Part shown: piece by piece, positions 42,374 to 50,164 of the stretch
How positions within the stretch are numbered: position 1 is the first letter of the stretch
Layout of the letters: every line of letters starts with the position of its first letter
DNA from: CAYMOV01 sp964392085
GTDB lineage: Bacteria > Oederibacteriota > Muellerivitia > Muellerivitales > Muellerivitaceae
Direction of reading: 5' to 3'
Assembly: GCA_964392085.1 (NCBI GenBank)
Contig: CAYMOV010000011.1
Coordinates: 1-50,229, forward strand
Length of the DNA stretch: 50,229 nucleotides
Translations under genes and position numbers: made by a program
The notes under the pieces: model-generated
What the model was told of the DNA's origin: nothing
Databases searched by the model: none
What the model saw: the letters and a program-made list of their open reading frames with translations, nothing else

Positions 42374-43462
42374 TCAGCGAAACAGTCCCTCGATGACCTC
42401 TGTCCCTGTCGGGGGGTGGGCCGCCACCCCGAGGTTTTCCTCCACGTGCGCGACGCGTTTCATCCCCACCAGGGCCGCCGTCACTCCCGGCGTGGACCGG
42501 GCGAATTGGATCGACCGCTGGGAATCCGCCGCGAACCCCGGGAAGGCTTCCATCACCGCGGGCGGCAGGTTCTGGGTGAGGCGTGATTGGAGGATCGAGG
42601 CGCTGGTGAAGACGGCCACCCCGTTCGCCTTCGCCGCCGCCAGGAGTGAAACACTTTGGGAGCCGAGGGTCTGGGTCGGGGCCGCGTAGGCCTCCGCCAT
42701 CCCCAGGTTATATGGCAGTTGCACCGCGCGGAAATGGTGGCGCGACCCTCCCGCCTTCTCGGCGGCCTTCAGGACCTTCTCCAGGGACAGGTGCCCGGCA
42801 TCGCTGGGAGGCGCCCGATAACCGTCCCAGGTGGCGGTGCCGTGGGAAGCGATCCTCCCCTCCTTCACGAGCTCTTCCAACGCCCCAAACGCCTCGGCCA
42901 AGCGCTTATAAAATTCCGGGGGATCCATCTCATCCAGCTGGATCTCGGGGTTGTGGAGGTAAAACAGGTCGATGGACGACAGCCCCAAGTTGGCGAGGGA
43001 CCGCCCCACTTGGTTCTTCAGGTATTTCGGGGTCATGACGTGGCAACCGGCCACCAGGTCCTCAGCCCCACAGATCCCCTGGGCCACGTATTCCCGGTGG
43101 AAATAGGCGGCGCCGTCCCGGGGCGGTTCCCCGTCGAACGGAAGAAACCCGCCCTTGGTGCAGACCACCACCTCATTCCGCTTGAGCTTCCCTTCAGCCA
43201 CCTGCTTCCCCAGGGCGGCCCCGATATTCCGCTCGCTCCGCATACAGCGGTAGTTGATGGCGGAATCCAGCAGGTTGATCCCGGAAACCAGGGCCTTCCC
43301 AATCGCCTCTATATACAGAAGGTCATCCGCCTCATCGGCGTTGCCCAGGTAGGTGCCGAGTCCCAGTGTCGAGACCGTCAAACCGTTGAAAGAACGGTAA
43401 AAGCCGTTGGATTTGAGGTTTGGGAAACGATCGGCGTAAGCGGCCGTGGCGCCTGTGGGCAT
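42374..43462 (-). CDS. Aldo/keto reductase
   Basis: The 362-aa NADP-dependent TIM-barrel oxidoreductase has the tetrad Asp/Tyr in NLLDSAINYR, Lys in VVVCTKGGF and His in LFYLHNPE. The substrate is not evident. GGAGAG precedes the ATG at 43462. It reads in the same direction as the downstream and upstream genes but with own spacing. Confidence 0.88.
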   Translation of the reverse strand: MPTGATAAYADRFPNLKSNGFYRSFNGLTVSTLGLGTYLGNADEADDLLYIEAIGKALVSGINLLDSAINYRCMRSERNIGAALGKQVAEGKLKRNEVVVCTKGGFLPFDGEPPRDGAAYFHREYVAQGICGAEDLVAGCHVMTPKYLKNQVGRSLANLGLSSIDLFYLHNPEIQLDEMDPPEFYKRLAEAFGALEELVKEGRIASHGTATWDGYRAPPSDAGHLSLEKVLKAAEKAGGSRHHFRAVQLPYNLGMAEAYAAPTQTLGSQSVSLLAAAKANGVAVFTSASILQSRLTQNLPPAVMEAFPGFAADSQRSIQFARSTPGVTAALVGMKRVAHVEENLGVAAHPPTGTEVIEGLFR

Positions 43463-43525
43463 GGGTCTCTCCTGGGGATGGAGGGACTCTAGCGGCCTTT
43501 CGTCCGGGTTTTCAAGTGGAGCCGG

Positions 43526-44059
43526 TTAAGGAAGGTTGTGGATCGGGTCCCAGACATACGACCTCACCCGCAGGACCTCCGAGCCCACCGGGATCGCGTG
43601 GTTCCGGGCGAAGACGCGGCCGCCCAATTTCTCATAAAACCCCTGGGCGGCCAGCCCCTCCAGGGCCCAAACCGCGAGGGACTTTTTTCCGCCCCGCTCC
43701 AGTTCCCGGACCGCGGCTTGGAAAAGACCCCGCCCCAGGCCCCGGCCCTGGTAATCCTTCAGGAGATAGAGGGAGTAGATCTCGCCCAGGTCCGGGTGAA
43801 GGCGGCTTCGTTCGGCCCCGCCTTCCACGAAACCGACCGTCTTGCCCCCATCCTCGGCCAGGAACAGGAACCGGTCGCCATGGGACAGGGTTTCGGTGAA
43901 GGCCCGGGAGCAAAAATCCTCCGTCAGGCCCTTCGCGAAGGGTTCGGGCGCCGAACCCTCATAGGTCTCGCGCCAGCATTCCAGGTAAAGCCGGATGAAG
44001 GCCGACTGGTCGCTGGGGACCGCGGGTCGGATTCCGAAGCCGGAAGGCGGGAAGGCCAT
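43526..44059 (-). CDS. GNAT-family N-acetyltransferase
   Basis: The 177-aa protein has the acetyl-CoA loop in YLLKDYQGRGLGRGLFQAAV and motif B in GFYEKLGGRVF. Start at ATG 44059, only 4 nt after the acyl-CoA dehydrogenase stop on the same strand, so co-transcribed. Longer in-frame starts lie inside that gene and are rejected. Substrate unknown. Confidence 0.82.
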   Translation of the reverse strand: MAFPPSGFGIRPAVPSDQSAFIRLYLECWRETYEGSAPEPFAKGLTEDFCSRAFTETLSHGDRFLFLAEDGGKTVGFVEGGAERSRLHPDLGEIYSLYLLKDYQGRGLGRGLFQAAVRELERGGKKSLAVWALEGLAAQGFYEKLGGRVFARNHAIPVGSEVLRVRSYVWDPIHNLP

Positions 44060-44063
44060 CGGT

Positions 44064-45998
44064 TCAGACGGGATAACGGCGCCGTTCCTTGCCGGCGGGT
44101 TTGGAATCCGCCTTGGCCCCCATGAACCCCGCGCCGTCGTCGAGGATGATGTCCTTTTCAATCCACTTGTATCCGCCGTCCAGGGCGTTCCGTGCGACCT
44201 TGGTATCGGCTAGGTCGGTGTTCCACCCGACCGCCGTGAAGGCCGCGTTGACCCTCAACCGGGCCTGGCGGCAGAAGAGGTCGGCCAGTTCGCGGGGCTC
44301 CTGGGCCCCCAGGTTCGCCCGTTCCATGCTCAAGGCCTTGGAGCAGGCCGAGGCCATGGCGAACAGGTCCGTGCCCACGTCCACGAGGCGGGCCAGGATC
44401 ATCTGTCGCCGCTCAAGCTTGGGGCCGAACCAAATCATCTGGTGGAAGAGGGTGCGGGCCAGCTTTCGGCTGGTCCGCTCGATGAAACGCAGGTGGCTCC
44501 CCAGGTTGCCGGCGCCGAACCAGCGGGGCCAACAACCGGTCGGAAGCCAGAGCCGCAGGTACCAAAAGGGGTAAAAAGCCGCGCACTTGAGGAAGGCCGT
44601 AGCCTTCTCCCGGGGGCCCGTCTTGGGATTGAGCAGGGGCCCGGCCAGGCGCATGTGGCCGTCCAGGGCCTCCCGGGCGATGAACAGGTGCTGGATCTCG
44701 GTGGTGCCCTCGATGATGCGGTTGATGCGGCAGTCGCGCATCATGCGCTCGACCGAATATCCCTTTTCACCCCTCTGCCTCAGCGAGGGCGCTGTCTCGT
44801 AGCCACGCCCCCCCCGCAGCTGCATGAGGTCGTCCACGATCTTCCAGGATTCCTCGCTGGCGAACAACTTGGCCATGGCGGCCTCGAGCCTGATGTCGGC
44901 CCCGCCCTGGTCCACCAGGCGTGAGGCGTAGTAGGTCATGGATTCCATCGCGAAGGTCGTGGCGGCCATGTGGGCGATCTTGACGGCCCCCGCCTCGTGT
45001 TTGCCCACGCCCTGGCCCCATTGCACCCGCTCATTGCCCCAAAGCTTGGCGATGTGGACGGCCTGCTTGCCCATGCCCGCGCCCGCCGCGGGCAGGGTGA
45101 GGCGCCCGGTGTTGAGGGTGGTCAGGGCCAGCTTGAGGCCCTGGCCCTCACCCAACAGGATGTTCTCGGCGGGAACCTTCAGATCCTTGAACCGCATCAA
45201 CCCATTCTGGATGCCCCGGATGCCCATGAAGTCGCAGCGGAAGGGATACGAGATGCCGGGGGTGCCCTTCTCCACGATGAAGGCGGTGATCTGCTTGCGT
45301 TCCTTGCCGTCCACCACCTTAGAGGGCGTGCGGGCCATCACCACGAAGACGTCGGCCACGAGGCCGTTGGTGCACCAGAGCTTCTCGCCGTTGATCACCC
45401 AGGTCTTGCCGCCGTCAATCGGCTCCGCGGTGGTGGTCATTTGGGCGGGGTCGGACCCGACCCCCGGCTCGGTCAGGGCGAAGGCCGAGATGGCGCCCTT
45501 GGCGAACATCGGGAAATATTTCTTCTTCTGCTCGGGGGTGCCGAAGAGCTTGAGGGGTTGGGGCACGCCGATGGATTGGTGGGCCGAGAGCCACACCGCC
45601 GTGGACCCGCAATAGGACGCCACGAGGGCCACGGCCCGGTTGTAGTTCACCTGCGAAAGGCCCAGGCCGCCGTATTCCTTCGGGATCTTGATGGCGAAGG
45701 CGCCCAGGTCCCCCAAGCCCTTGAGGACCTTGGCGGGCACCTCGCGGGCGCGGTCCACCTCATCGGGGTCGAGGTTGGCCTTGAGGAATGACTCGAGCGT
45801 CTGGAGGAACTCGTCCCCCGCCTTGCGGTCGTCGGCGGGTTGCTCGGGATAGGGGAGGATCAGGTGGTCGCGGAAGCGCCCCATGAAGAGGCCCGCCACG
45901 AAACTCGGCAGTTTCCATTCGGTCTCGCGGGCGGATTCCGCGACTTCCAGGGCCTCTTTTTGGCCCTCGTTCATATGCTTGCCCGGGATCACGGCCAT
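44064..45998 (-). CDS. Acyl-CoA dehydrogenase, long form (VLCAD/ACAD9-like)
   Basis: The 644-aa flavoenzyme catalyses the first oxidation of fatty acyl-CoA. Motifs are FALTEPGVGSDPAQM (substrate/FAD), WVINGEKLWCTNG, MQLRGGRGYE and RINRIIEGTTEIQHLFIA, where the catalytic Glu lies. It has a C-terminal ~170-residue extension, as in VLCAD. That part carries hydrophobic stretches (CAAFYPFWYLRLWLPTGCW) which may touch the membrane. GGAGGTG precedes the ATG at 45998. No other beta-oxidation gene is near. Confidence 0.9.
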   Translation of the reverse strand: MAVIPGKHMNEGQKEALEVAESARETEWKLPSFVAGLFMGRFRDHLILPYPEQPADDRKAGDEFLQTLESFLKANLDPDEVDRAREVPAKVLKGLGDLGAFAIKIPKEYGGLGLSQVNYNRAVALVASYCGSTAVWLSAHQSIGVPQPLKLFGTPEQKKKYFPMFAKGAISAFALTEPGVGSDPAQMTTTAEPIDGGKTWVINGEKLWCTNGLVADVFVVMARTPSKVVDGKERKQITAFIVEKGTPGISYPFRCDFMGIRGIQNGLMRFKDLKVPAENILLGEGQGLKLALTTLNTGRLTLPAAGAGMGKQAVHIAKLWGNERVQWGQGVGKHEAGAVKIAHMAATTFAMESMTYYASRLVDQGGADIRLEAAMAKLFASEESWKIVDDLMQLRGGRGYETAPSLRQRGEKGYSVERMMRDCRINRIIEGTTEIQHLFIAREALDGHMRLAGPLLNPKTGPREKATAFLKCAAFYPFWYLRLWLPTGCWPRWFGAGNLGSHLRFIERTSRKLARTLFHQMIWFGPKLERRQMILARLVDVGTDLFAMASACSKALSMERANLGAQEPRELADLFCRQARLRVNAAFTAVGWNTDLADTKVARNALDGGYKWIEKDIILDDGAGFMGAKADSKPAGKERRRYPV

Positions 45999-46334
45999 GG
46001 CGCACCTCCGAGACTGGATTTCCCTCTACTCGAAACTGCCCACGAACCCATTGTAGCCCCAGGGCCCAATGGACGGCTGTACCATCGTTTTCCCAAGGTG
46101 GACGCATCCCGAACCGGTACCGCCTCGGGGTACCTAGGCTCGTTAGGACCAAATGCCCTCAACTCATGAGGGGCAAAGCCACTCATTTCAATCCCAACGA
46201 AAGCATGGGTGAACGCAAGATTACCTTTGTTGAGCCCCTAACAGGCCCGAAGGGGCTGTCAACGGCCAGATTCAAAAAGCTCCCTACCAACCGTTATCGA
46301 GAGTCCGTACCTTTGGTCCGCACAACGCCTCCCC

Positions 46335-46427
46335 AGATTGGAGTAAAACCGGCTTGAATAGTTGCCTCGGGGTAGGTAGGGGCAGAGCCCCTACCAGGAC
46401 GGCGTATCGGGAGTCCGCACAACGCCT
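46335..46427. repeat. Repeat family B, copy 2 (inverted)
   Basis: Inverse copy of 40676-40767, with TAGGGGCAGAGCCCCTA hairpin. A related GTCCGCACAACGCCT word occurs at 46318 and again at 46413. The 569-bp gap 45999-46567 also has a GCCCCTAACAGG..AGGGGC dyad near 46227, and no gene I can support. Confidence 0.7.
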
Positions 46428-46567
46428 GCCCCCTGGGGTCTTCGTGGGCATCCCCACGACCCACGGGGGCCCGATCCTGGGCCCATTGACGCTTAGGGTC
46501 GGAAGATTGGACCGGCACCACATTTCTTGGTTCCCGAAGCCGAAAGGAGGGTTAAAATAGGGACACC

Positions 46568-46786
46568 ATGAAACCACTACCCGCCGATACAATCGTCACC
46601 CACTTTGACTACCCGCTTTTCGCGGCGCCAGCCGAGGACACCACGTCGCCCTTGGCGAACGTGCCCCACGTCGAGGGGTTCGCGCCCTTTGACCCAGCCA
46701 ATCCGACCGCCGGGATGACCGATACGGTGCCCGTGGTCCAGCCGGCCATTTTCCAGGACTTCAAGAAAGTCGTCCCCCAACCCTGA
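46568..46786 (+). CDS. Small acidic protein of unknown function
   Basis: The 72-aa soluble protein is Pro/Asp-rich with no recognised motif. TAGGGACACC before the ATG and a strong terminator 24 nt after the stop make it likely real. Confidence 0.55.
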   Translation: MKPLPADTIVTHFDYPLFAAPAEDTTSPLANVPHVEGFAPFDPANPTAGMTDTVPVVQPAIFQDFKKVVPQP

Positions 46787-46806
46787 CCAGTCGTTTCCCC
46801 TTCAAC

Positions 46807-47139
46807 TCAAAGGCCGCCGGATCCCCGGCGGCCTTTTTTATTCTTCCGACGTTTAAATTCCACCTTCTCGCTTTTGATTTGTCGCAATAAGATCAACTCC
46901 ACAATCGCCATGACTACAAAAGGAACGAAAATCGCGAAAGGACCAATAAATTTTGACGCAACAAATGCAAATCCAATTCCAACAACCGTAACAGTCCAAA
47001 TCTCCTTGCTCAATAACCATTTCCATTCCCAACACGTCCCCTCAAGTACGCCATCACATAATGAATAATAATGTTTTCGTTTAATTTTTCGCTCGGTTCG
47101 TTTTTCATAAATCGCCCGTGGTGTATTTTTAAGTAACAG
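46807..47139 (-). CDS. Possible small membrane protein in AT-rich DNA (start unresolved)
   Basis: The reading frame after lipA gives a basic N-terminus and two good membrane helices (EIWTVTVVGIGFAFVASKF and FAIFVPFVVMAIVELIL), then a Lys/Arg tail. The DNA is clearly poorer in G+C than all neighbours. No ATG/GTG start is in frame outside lipA, and the frame runs through the plus-strand terminator, so it may be a remnant or an acquired gene that has lost its start. Confidence 0.35.
   Translation of the reverse strand: MLLKNTPRAIYEKRTERKIKRKHYYSLCDGVLEGTCWEWKWLLSKEIWTVTVVGIGFAFVASKFIGPFAIFVPFVVMAIVELILLRQIKSEKVEFKRRKNKKGRRGSGGL
46810..46839 (+). terminator. Intrinsic terminator
   Basis: Perfect 11-bp stem AAGGCCGCCGG / CCGGCGGCCTT with a 4-nt loop and six T. 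Confidence 0.95.
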
Positions 47140-47143
47140 ATTT

Positions 47144-48004
47144 CTATTTGGCCAAGCTATCCGCCAAGTAACTGCTCCGGGTAAGCGGGCTGGCCTGGAC
47201 TTTGATCCCCACCTTCTCTCCCGCCAGGCGGAAGGCCTCATAACGTTCCATCGGCACGTATTCCGTGACTTCCAGGTCCGAGCCGGGGGGCTTTAGGTAC
47301 TGGCCGATGGTGAAGAACCTCACCCCCGCCTCCGCCGCGTCCTTCAACACTCCGCTTACTTCTTCTAGCGTCTCGCCGAACCCCACCATCAGGCCGCCCT
47401 TGAGCGTCACTTTCGAGGGATCGGCGTTCTTGGAGAACCAGCGGAACAGGTCCAGCGATCGTTCGTATTTGGCCCCGGGGCGGATCGGTCCATAGAGCCT
47501 CGGCACGGTCTGGAGGTCATGGGCCAAAACGTCCGGCGGCGCGTCCAGGAGCTTGGCATAGGCCGCTTCCTTGCCGAGGAAGTCCGGCACGAGGATCTCA
47601 ACTTTGAGGGCCGGCTGGTCGGCCCGGAGCGCCTTCACGATGGCGACGAATTGGGAGGCTCCCCCGTCCGGCAGTTCGTCCCGGTTGGGCGAGGTCATCA
47701 CGAGGTACCGCACGCCGAGGGCGCGGGCCAGTTCCACCACCTGGCGCGGTTCGTCGGGGTCCAGCGGCGCGGGGCGGCCATGGGAGACCGCGCAGAATGG
47801 GCAGGCGCGGGTGCAGACGCTCCCCATCACCATGATGGAGACGGTTCCGTGCTGGGGCAGGCACTCGCCCCGGTTGGGGCACTTGGCTTCCTCGCAGATG
47901 GTGGTGAGGCCGTCCATCGGCAGCTTCGCGATGGCGTCCCGGAAGGGGTGCTTGGGGTGCGGGTTCACGAGGAACGCCGGCGGCTTGAGGCGGGTCTTTT
48001 CCAT
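47144..48004 (-). CDS. lipA: Lipoyl synthase
   Basis: The 286-aa radical SAM enzyme inserts two sulfurs into the octanoyl group on lipoyl domains. The auxiliary cluster cysteines are in CEEAKCPNRGEC, and the SAM cluster in CTRACPFCAVSHGRP. The final RSSY is the LipA tail motif. Start at ATG 48004, because upstream in-frame residues are not family-like. No SD; TATGCT lies 8 nt before the start. No lipB is nearby. Confidence 0.95.
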   Translation of the reverse strand: MEKTRLKPPAFLVNPHPKHPFRDAIAKLPMDGLTTICEEAKCPNRGECLPQHGTVSIMVMGSVCTRACPFCAVSHGRPAPLDPDEPRQVVELARALGVRYLVMTSPNRDELPDGGASQFVAIVKALRADQPALKVEILVPDFLGKEAAYAKLLDAPPDVLAHDLQTVPRLYGPIRPGAKYERSLDLFRWFSKNADPSKVTLKGGLMVGFGETLEEVSGVLKDAAEAGVRFFTIGQYLKPPGSDLEVTEYVPMERYEAFRLAGEKVGIKVQASPLTRSSYLADSLAK

Positions 48005-48012
48005 GGGCGGAC

Positions 48013-48042
48013 AGCATAAACCGGCCCACGACCAAAAGTCAG
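48013..48042 (-). promoter_or_regulatory. Promoter of lipA, leaderless geometry
   Basis: On the minus strand CTGACT (48037-48042), 18 bp and TATGCT (48013-48018) precede the ATG by 8 nt. Confidence 0.45.
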
Positions 48043-48069
48043 CGAGAAAAAACACCACGGCACTTTTTA

Positions 48070-48172
48070 GCCACCGATGAACACCGATGAACGCAGATAC
48101 ATCGGAATAACGCTTAAATCAAATGTTCTAGTGATGTTGGTTCATCCGTGTTAATCCATGTTCATCGGTGGC
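48070..48172. repeat. Inverted-repeat element A11 (103 bp, best preserved)
   Basis: Left arm GCCACCGATGAACACCGATG, continuing AACGCAGAT. The right arm is the inverse of GCCACCGATGAACATGGATT, continuing AACACGGAT. The first 15 bp are identical inverted copies, followed by further similarity over about 34 bp, with an AT-rich centre. Confidence 0.85.
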
Positions 48173-48248
48173 TACGATTGCGTTGCTTATGTTGTTGTGC
48201 CGCTTCTTTAAGTCGTGCCTAATTGCCCCAGTGATCTAATGATTTGGT

Positions 48249-48285
48249 TTCATCTGTGTGAATCCGTGTGCATCTGTGGTTGCAA
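48249..48285. repeat. Solo arm of repeat family A (A12)
   Basis: TTCATCTGTGTGAATCCGTG and TGCATCTGTGGTTGCAATC, the inverse of the arm at 9221-9255. 48173-48248 holds nothing I can name. Confidence 0.55.
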
Positions 48286-48291
48286 TCAGCT

Positions 48292-48319
48292 TTGACGTTT
48301 CCGTGGGTCATGGCAAAAT
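48292..48319 (+). promoter_or_regulatory. Promoter of yjbQ, leaderless geometry
   Basis: TTGACG (48292-48297), 16 bp and CAAAAT (48314-48319) precede the ATG at 48326 by 6 nt; no SD. Confidence 0.45.
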
Positions 48320-48325
48320 GGGCCC

Positions 48326-48721
48326 ATGCACATCCTCAAGCTCCAAACAACCCAACGCAACCAGGTCCTGGACCTCACCTCCAAACTCCAGGACCTTCTC
48401 ACCCAACTGGGATTCCAGGACGGCCTCGCGGTCGCCCATTGTCCCCACACCACCGCGGGACTCTCAGTCAACGAGAACGCCGACCCCGACGTGAAGAGCG
48501 ACATGCTGGGCCACCTGTCCAAGCTGGTGCCGCGTTCCCCCGAATTCCGCCACGGCGAGGATAACGCCGATTCCCACATCAAGGCCACGCTGGTGGGGCT
48601 CTCCCAGACCTTCCTGGTGGAGAAAGGACGGCTCCTGCTCGGCACCTGGCAGGGCCTGTACTTCATGGAGTTCGACGGCCCCCGGCACCGCGAGGTCTGG
48701 GTGAAGTTCCTCAAGGGATAG
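48326..48721 (+). CDS. yjbQ: YjbQ-family protein (UPF0047)
   Basis: The 131-aa protein has the family core AVAHCPHTTAGLSVNENAD and HGEDNADSHIKATLVG, and ends LLLGTWQGLYFMEFDGPRHREVWVKF. The family has been reported to have weak thiamin-phosphate synthase activity, and its main role is uncertain. Start ATG 48326 by fit to the family and the promoter 6 nt upstream. Confidence 0.9.
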   Translation: MHILKLQTTQRNQVLDLTSKLQDLLTQLGFQDGLAVAHCPHTTAGLSVNENADPDVKSDMLGHLSKLVPRSPEFRHGEDNADSHIKATLVGLSQTFLVEKGRLLLGTWQGLYFMEFDGPRHREVWVKFLKG

Positions 48722-48878
48722 GGTGGGCTTTGGAAGCCCCCCCAAGGGGCTGGTAGATCCCCCCATTATTCCCACGTTTTCCGCCAGCAATTTTCAGGGA
48801 CGGCAGGTAGGATATCGCCGTTCCGCGGGGTCCCGCGGGATGAAGGTCACTTCAGAAGAAATGTCGAGGATTCAGAAA

Positions 48879-49079
48879 ATGCCGCAAGGTACCGTGAAGT
48901 GGTTCAAGAACGAGAAGGGTTTCGGATTCATCGCCCAAGACGGTGGGGAGGACGTGTTCGTCCACTACTCGTCGATCCAGACCAGCGGTTTTAAGACCCT
49001 GGCCGAGGGTGACCGCGTGGAGTTCGAGGTCATTCAAGGCGACAAGGGCCCGAAGGCCGAGAACGTCGTCAAGATCTGA
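48879..49079 (+). CDS. Cold-shock protein (CspA family)
   Basis: The 66-aa single cold-shock domain has RNP1 KGFGFIAQD and RNP2 VFVHYSSI, with the opening GTVKWFKNEKGFGF. It binds single-stranded nucleic acids. GAGGA lies 9 nt before the ATG at 48879. Longer in-frame starts exist (48840, 48861) but are not family-like. Like many csp genes it may have a long leader, here at least from 48722. Confidence 0.95.
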   Translation: MPQGTVKWFKNEKGFGFIAQDGGEDVFVHYSSIQTSGFKTLAEGDRVEFEVIQGDKGPKAENVVKI

Positions 49080-49093
49080 GGCGCCGTTCCTCA

Positions 49094-49130
49094 AAAGTCC
49101 CGTCCCGGAAGGGTCGGGGCTTTTTTTATG
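49094..49130 (+). terminator. Intrinsic terminator after the cold-shock gene
   Basis: Stem AAGTCCCGTCCC / GGGTCGGGGCTT with a GGAA loop, then seven T. Confidence 0.9.
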
Positions 49131-49190
49131 CCTGAACAAACCCCATTCACCCCAGTGATACTGAGTCACAGGGATTTACCGTTTTTGTGA

Positions 49191-49196
49191 TCTAAT
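49191..49196 (+). promoter_or_regulatory. Extended -10 of the RluA-type gene, leaderless geometry
   Basis: TGA followed by TCTAAT (49191-49196) precedes the ATG at 49203 by 6 nt. No SD; no clear -35, as is usual for extended -10 promoters. Confidence 0.45.
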
Positions 49197-49202
49197 GCAC
49201 CC

Positions 49203-50159
49203 ATGTCCCCCGAACTGATCCTCGAATCGAAGGTGACCCCGGCCTTCCACGGCAAGACCCTGATCGAGTACCTTTGTGTCCGGTTCCCCTACCACACCCG
49301 GGAAGGGTGGGAAAAGCTCATCTTCCAGTACAAGGTGCGGGTCAACGGCCAGAAGCCCGGGGCGAACCAGATCCTCCACAAGGGAAACGTCGTCAGTTAC
49401 GCGTCCCAGCGCGAGGAACCCCTGGTGGACCGCAACCTGACGATCCTCCATGAGGAGGATTCGTTCCTCGTGGCCTTCAAACCGGGCAACCTCCCCTCCC
49501 ACGCCGACGGCCAATACATCACCCACACCTTCATTTATATCCTGAAGGAGATGAAGAAAGCGGCGGGGTACACCGGGTTCTTGAGCTTGGTCCATCGCCT
49601 GGACCGGGAAACCAGCGGGATCATGGTGGTGGCCAAAACCCGGGAAGCCCACAAGAACCTCACCCGCCAATTCGAGGACGGCACCGTGGCCAAGGAATAC
49701 CTGGCCTGGGTGAAAGGCGTGGTCGCCGAGGATCGGTTCGAGAGTTCACTGCCCATCGGCAAGGACCCGGCCAGCAAGATTTCAATCCGGCGGAAAGTTT
49801 TGCCTGGGGGGACCGAGGGGGCCAAACCCGCCCGCACTCTGTTCGAGGTGGAGGAACGCCGGGAGGACCGCACCCTGGTCAAGTGCCTGCCCCAATCGGG
49901 CCGCACCCACCAGATCCGGGTCCATTTGGAGGGGGCCGGATACCCGGTGGTCGGGGACAAACTTTACGGCATGTCGGATTCCCAATTCCTGGAGTTCGTG
50001 AAGCGGGCCAAGGAGGGTTGGGAGACGGATTGGACCAGGAAATTCGGGGCTGAGCGCCAGCTCCTGCACGCCGCCCGTCTGGCCTTCAAGCACCCGGTCA
50101 CCGGCGAACCGGTGGTTTTCACTTCGGAACTCCCCGCGGATATGAAGCCCAACGCCTAA
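49203..50159 (+). CDS. RluA-family pseudouridine synthase
   Basis: The 318-aa enzyme isomerises uridines in RNA. An N-terminal S4-like RNA-binding part (residues 18-75, LIFQYKVRVNGQKP) is followed by the catalytic domain with Asp in LVHRLDRETSGIMVVAKT, then LPQSGRTHQIRVHLEGAGYPVVGDKLYG. The exact site (RluC/D or tRNA type) cannot be told. Leaderless type start. Confidence 0.93.
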   Translation: MSPELILESKVTPAFHGKTLIEYLCVRFPYHTREGWEKLIFQYKVRVNGQKPGANQILHKGNVVSYASQREEPLVDRNLTILHEEDSFLVAFKPGNLPSHADGQYITHTFIYILKEMKKAAGYTGFLSLVHRLDRETSGIMVVAKTREAHKNLTRQFEDGTVAKEYLAWVKGVVAEDRFESSLPIGKDPASKISIRRKVLPGGTEGAKPARTLFEVEERREDRTLVKCLPQSGRTHQIRVHLEGAGYPVVGDKLYGMSDSQFLEFVKRAKEGWETDWTRKFGAERQLLHAARLAFKHPVTGEPVVFTSELPADMKPNA

Positions 50160-50164
50160 CCCGC

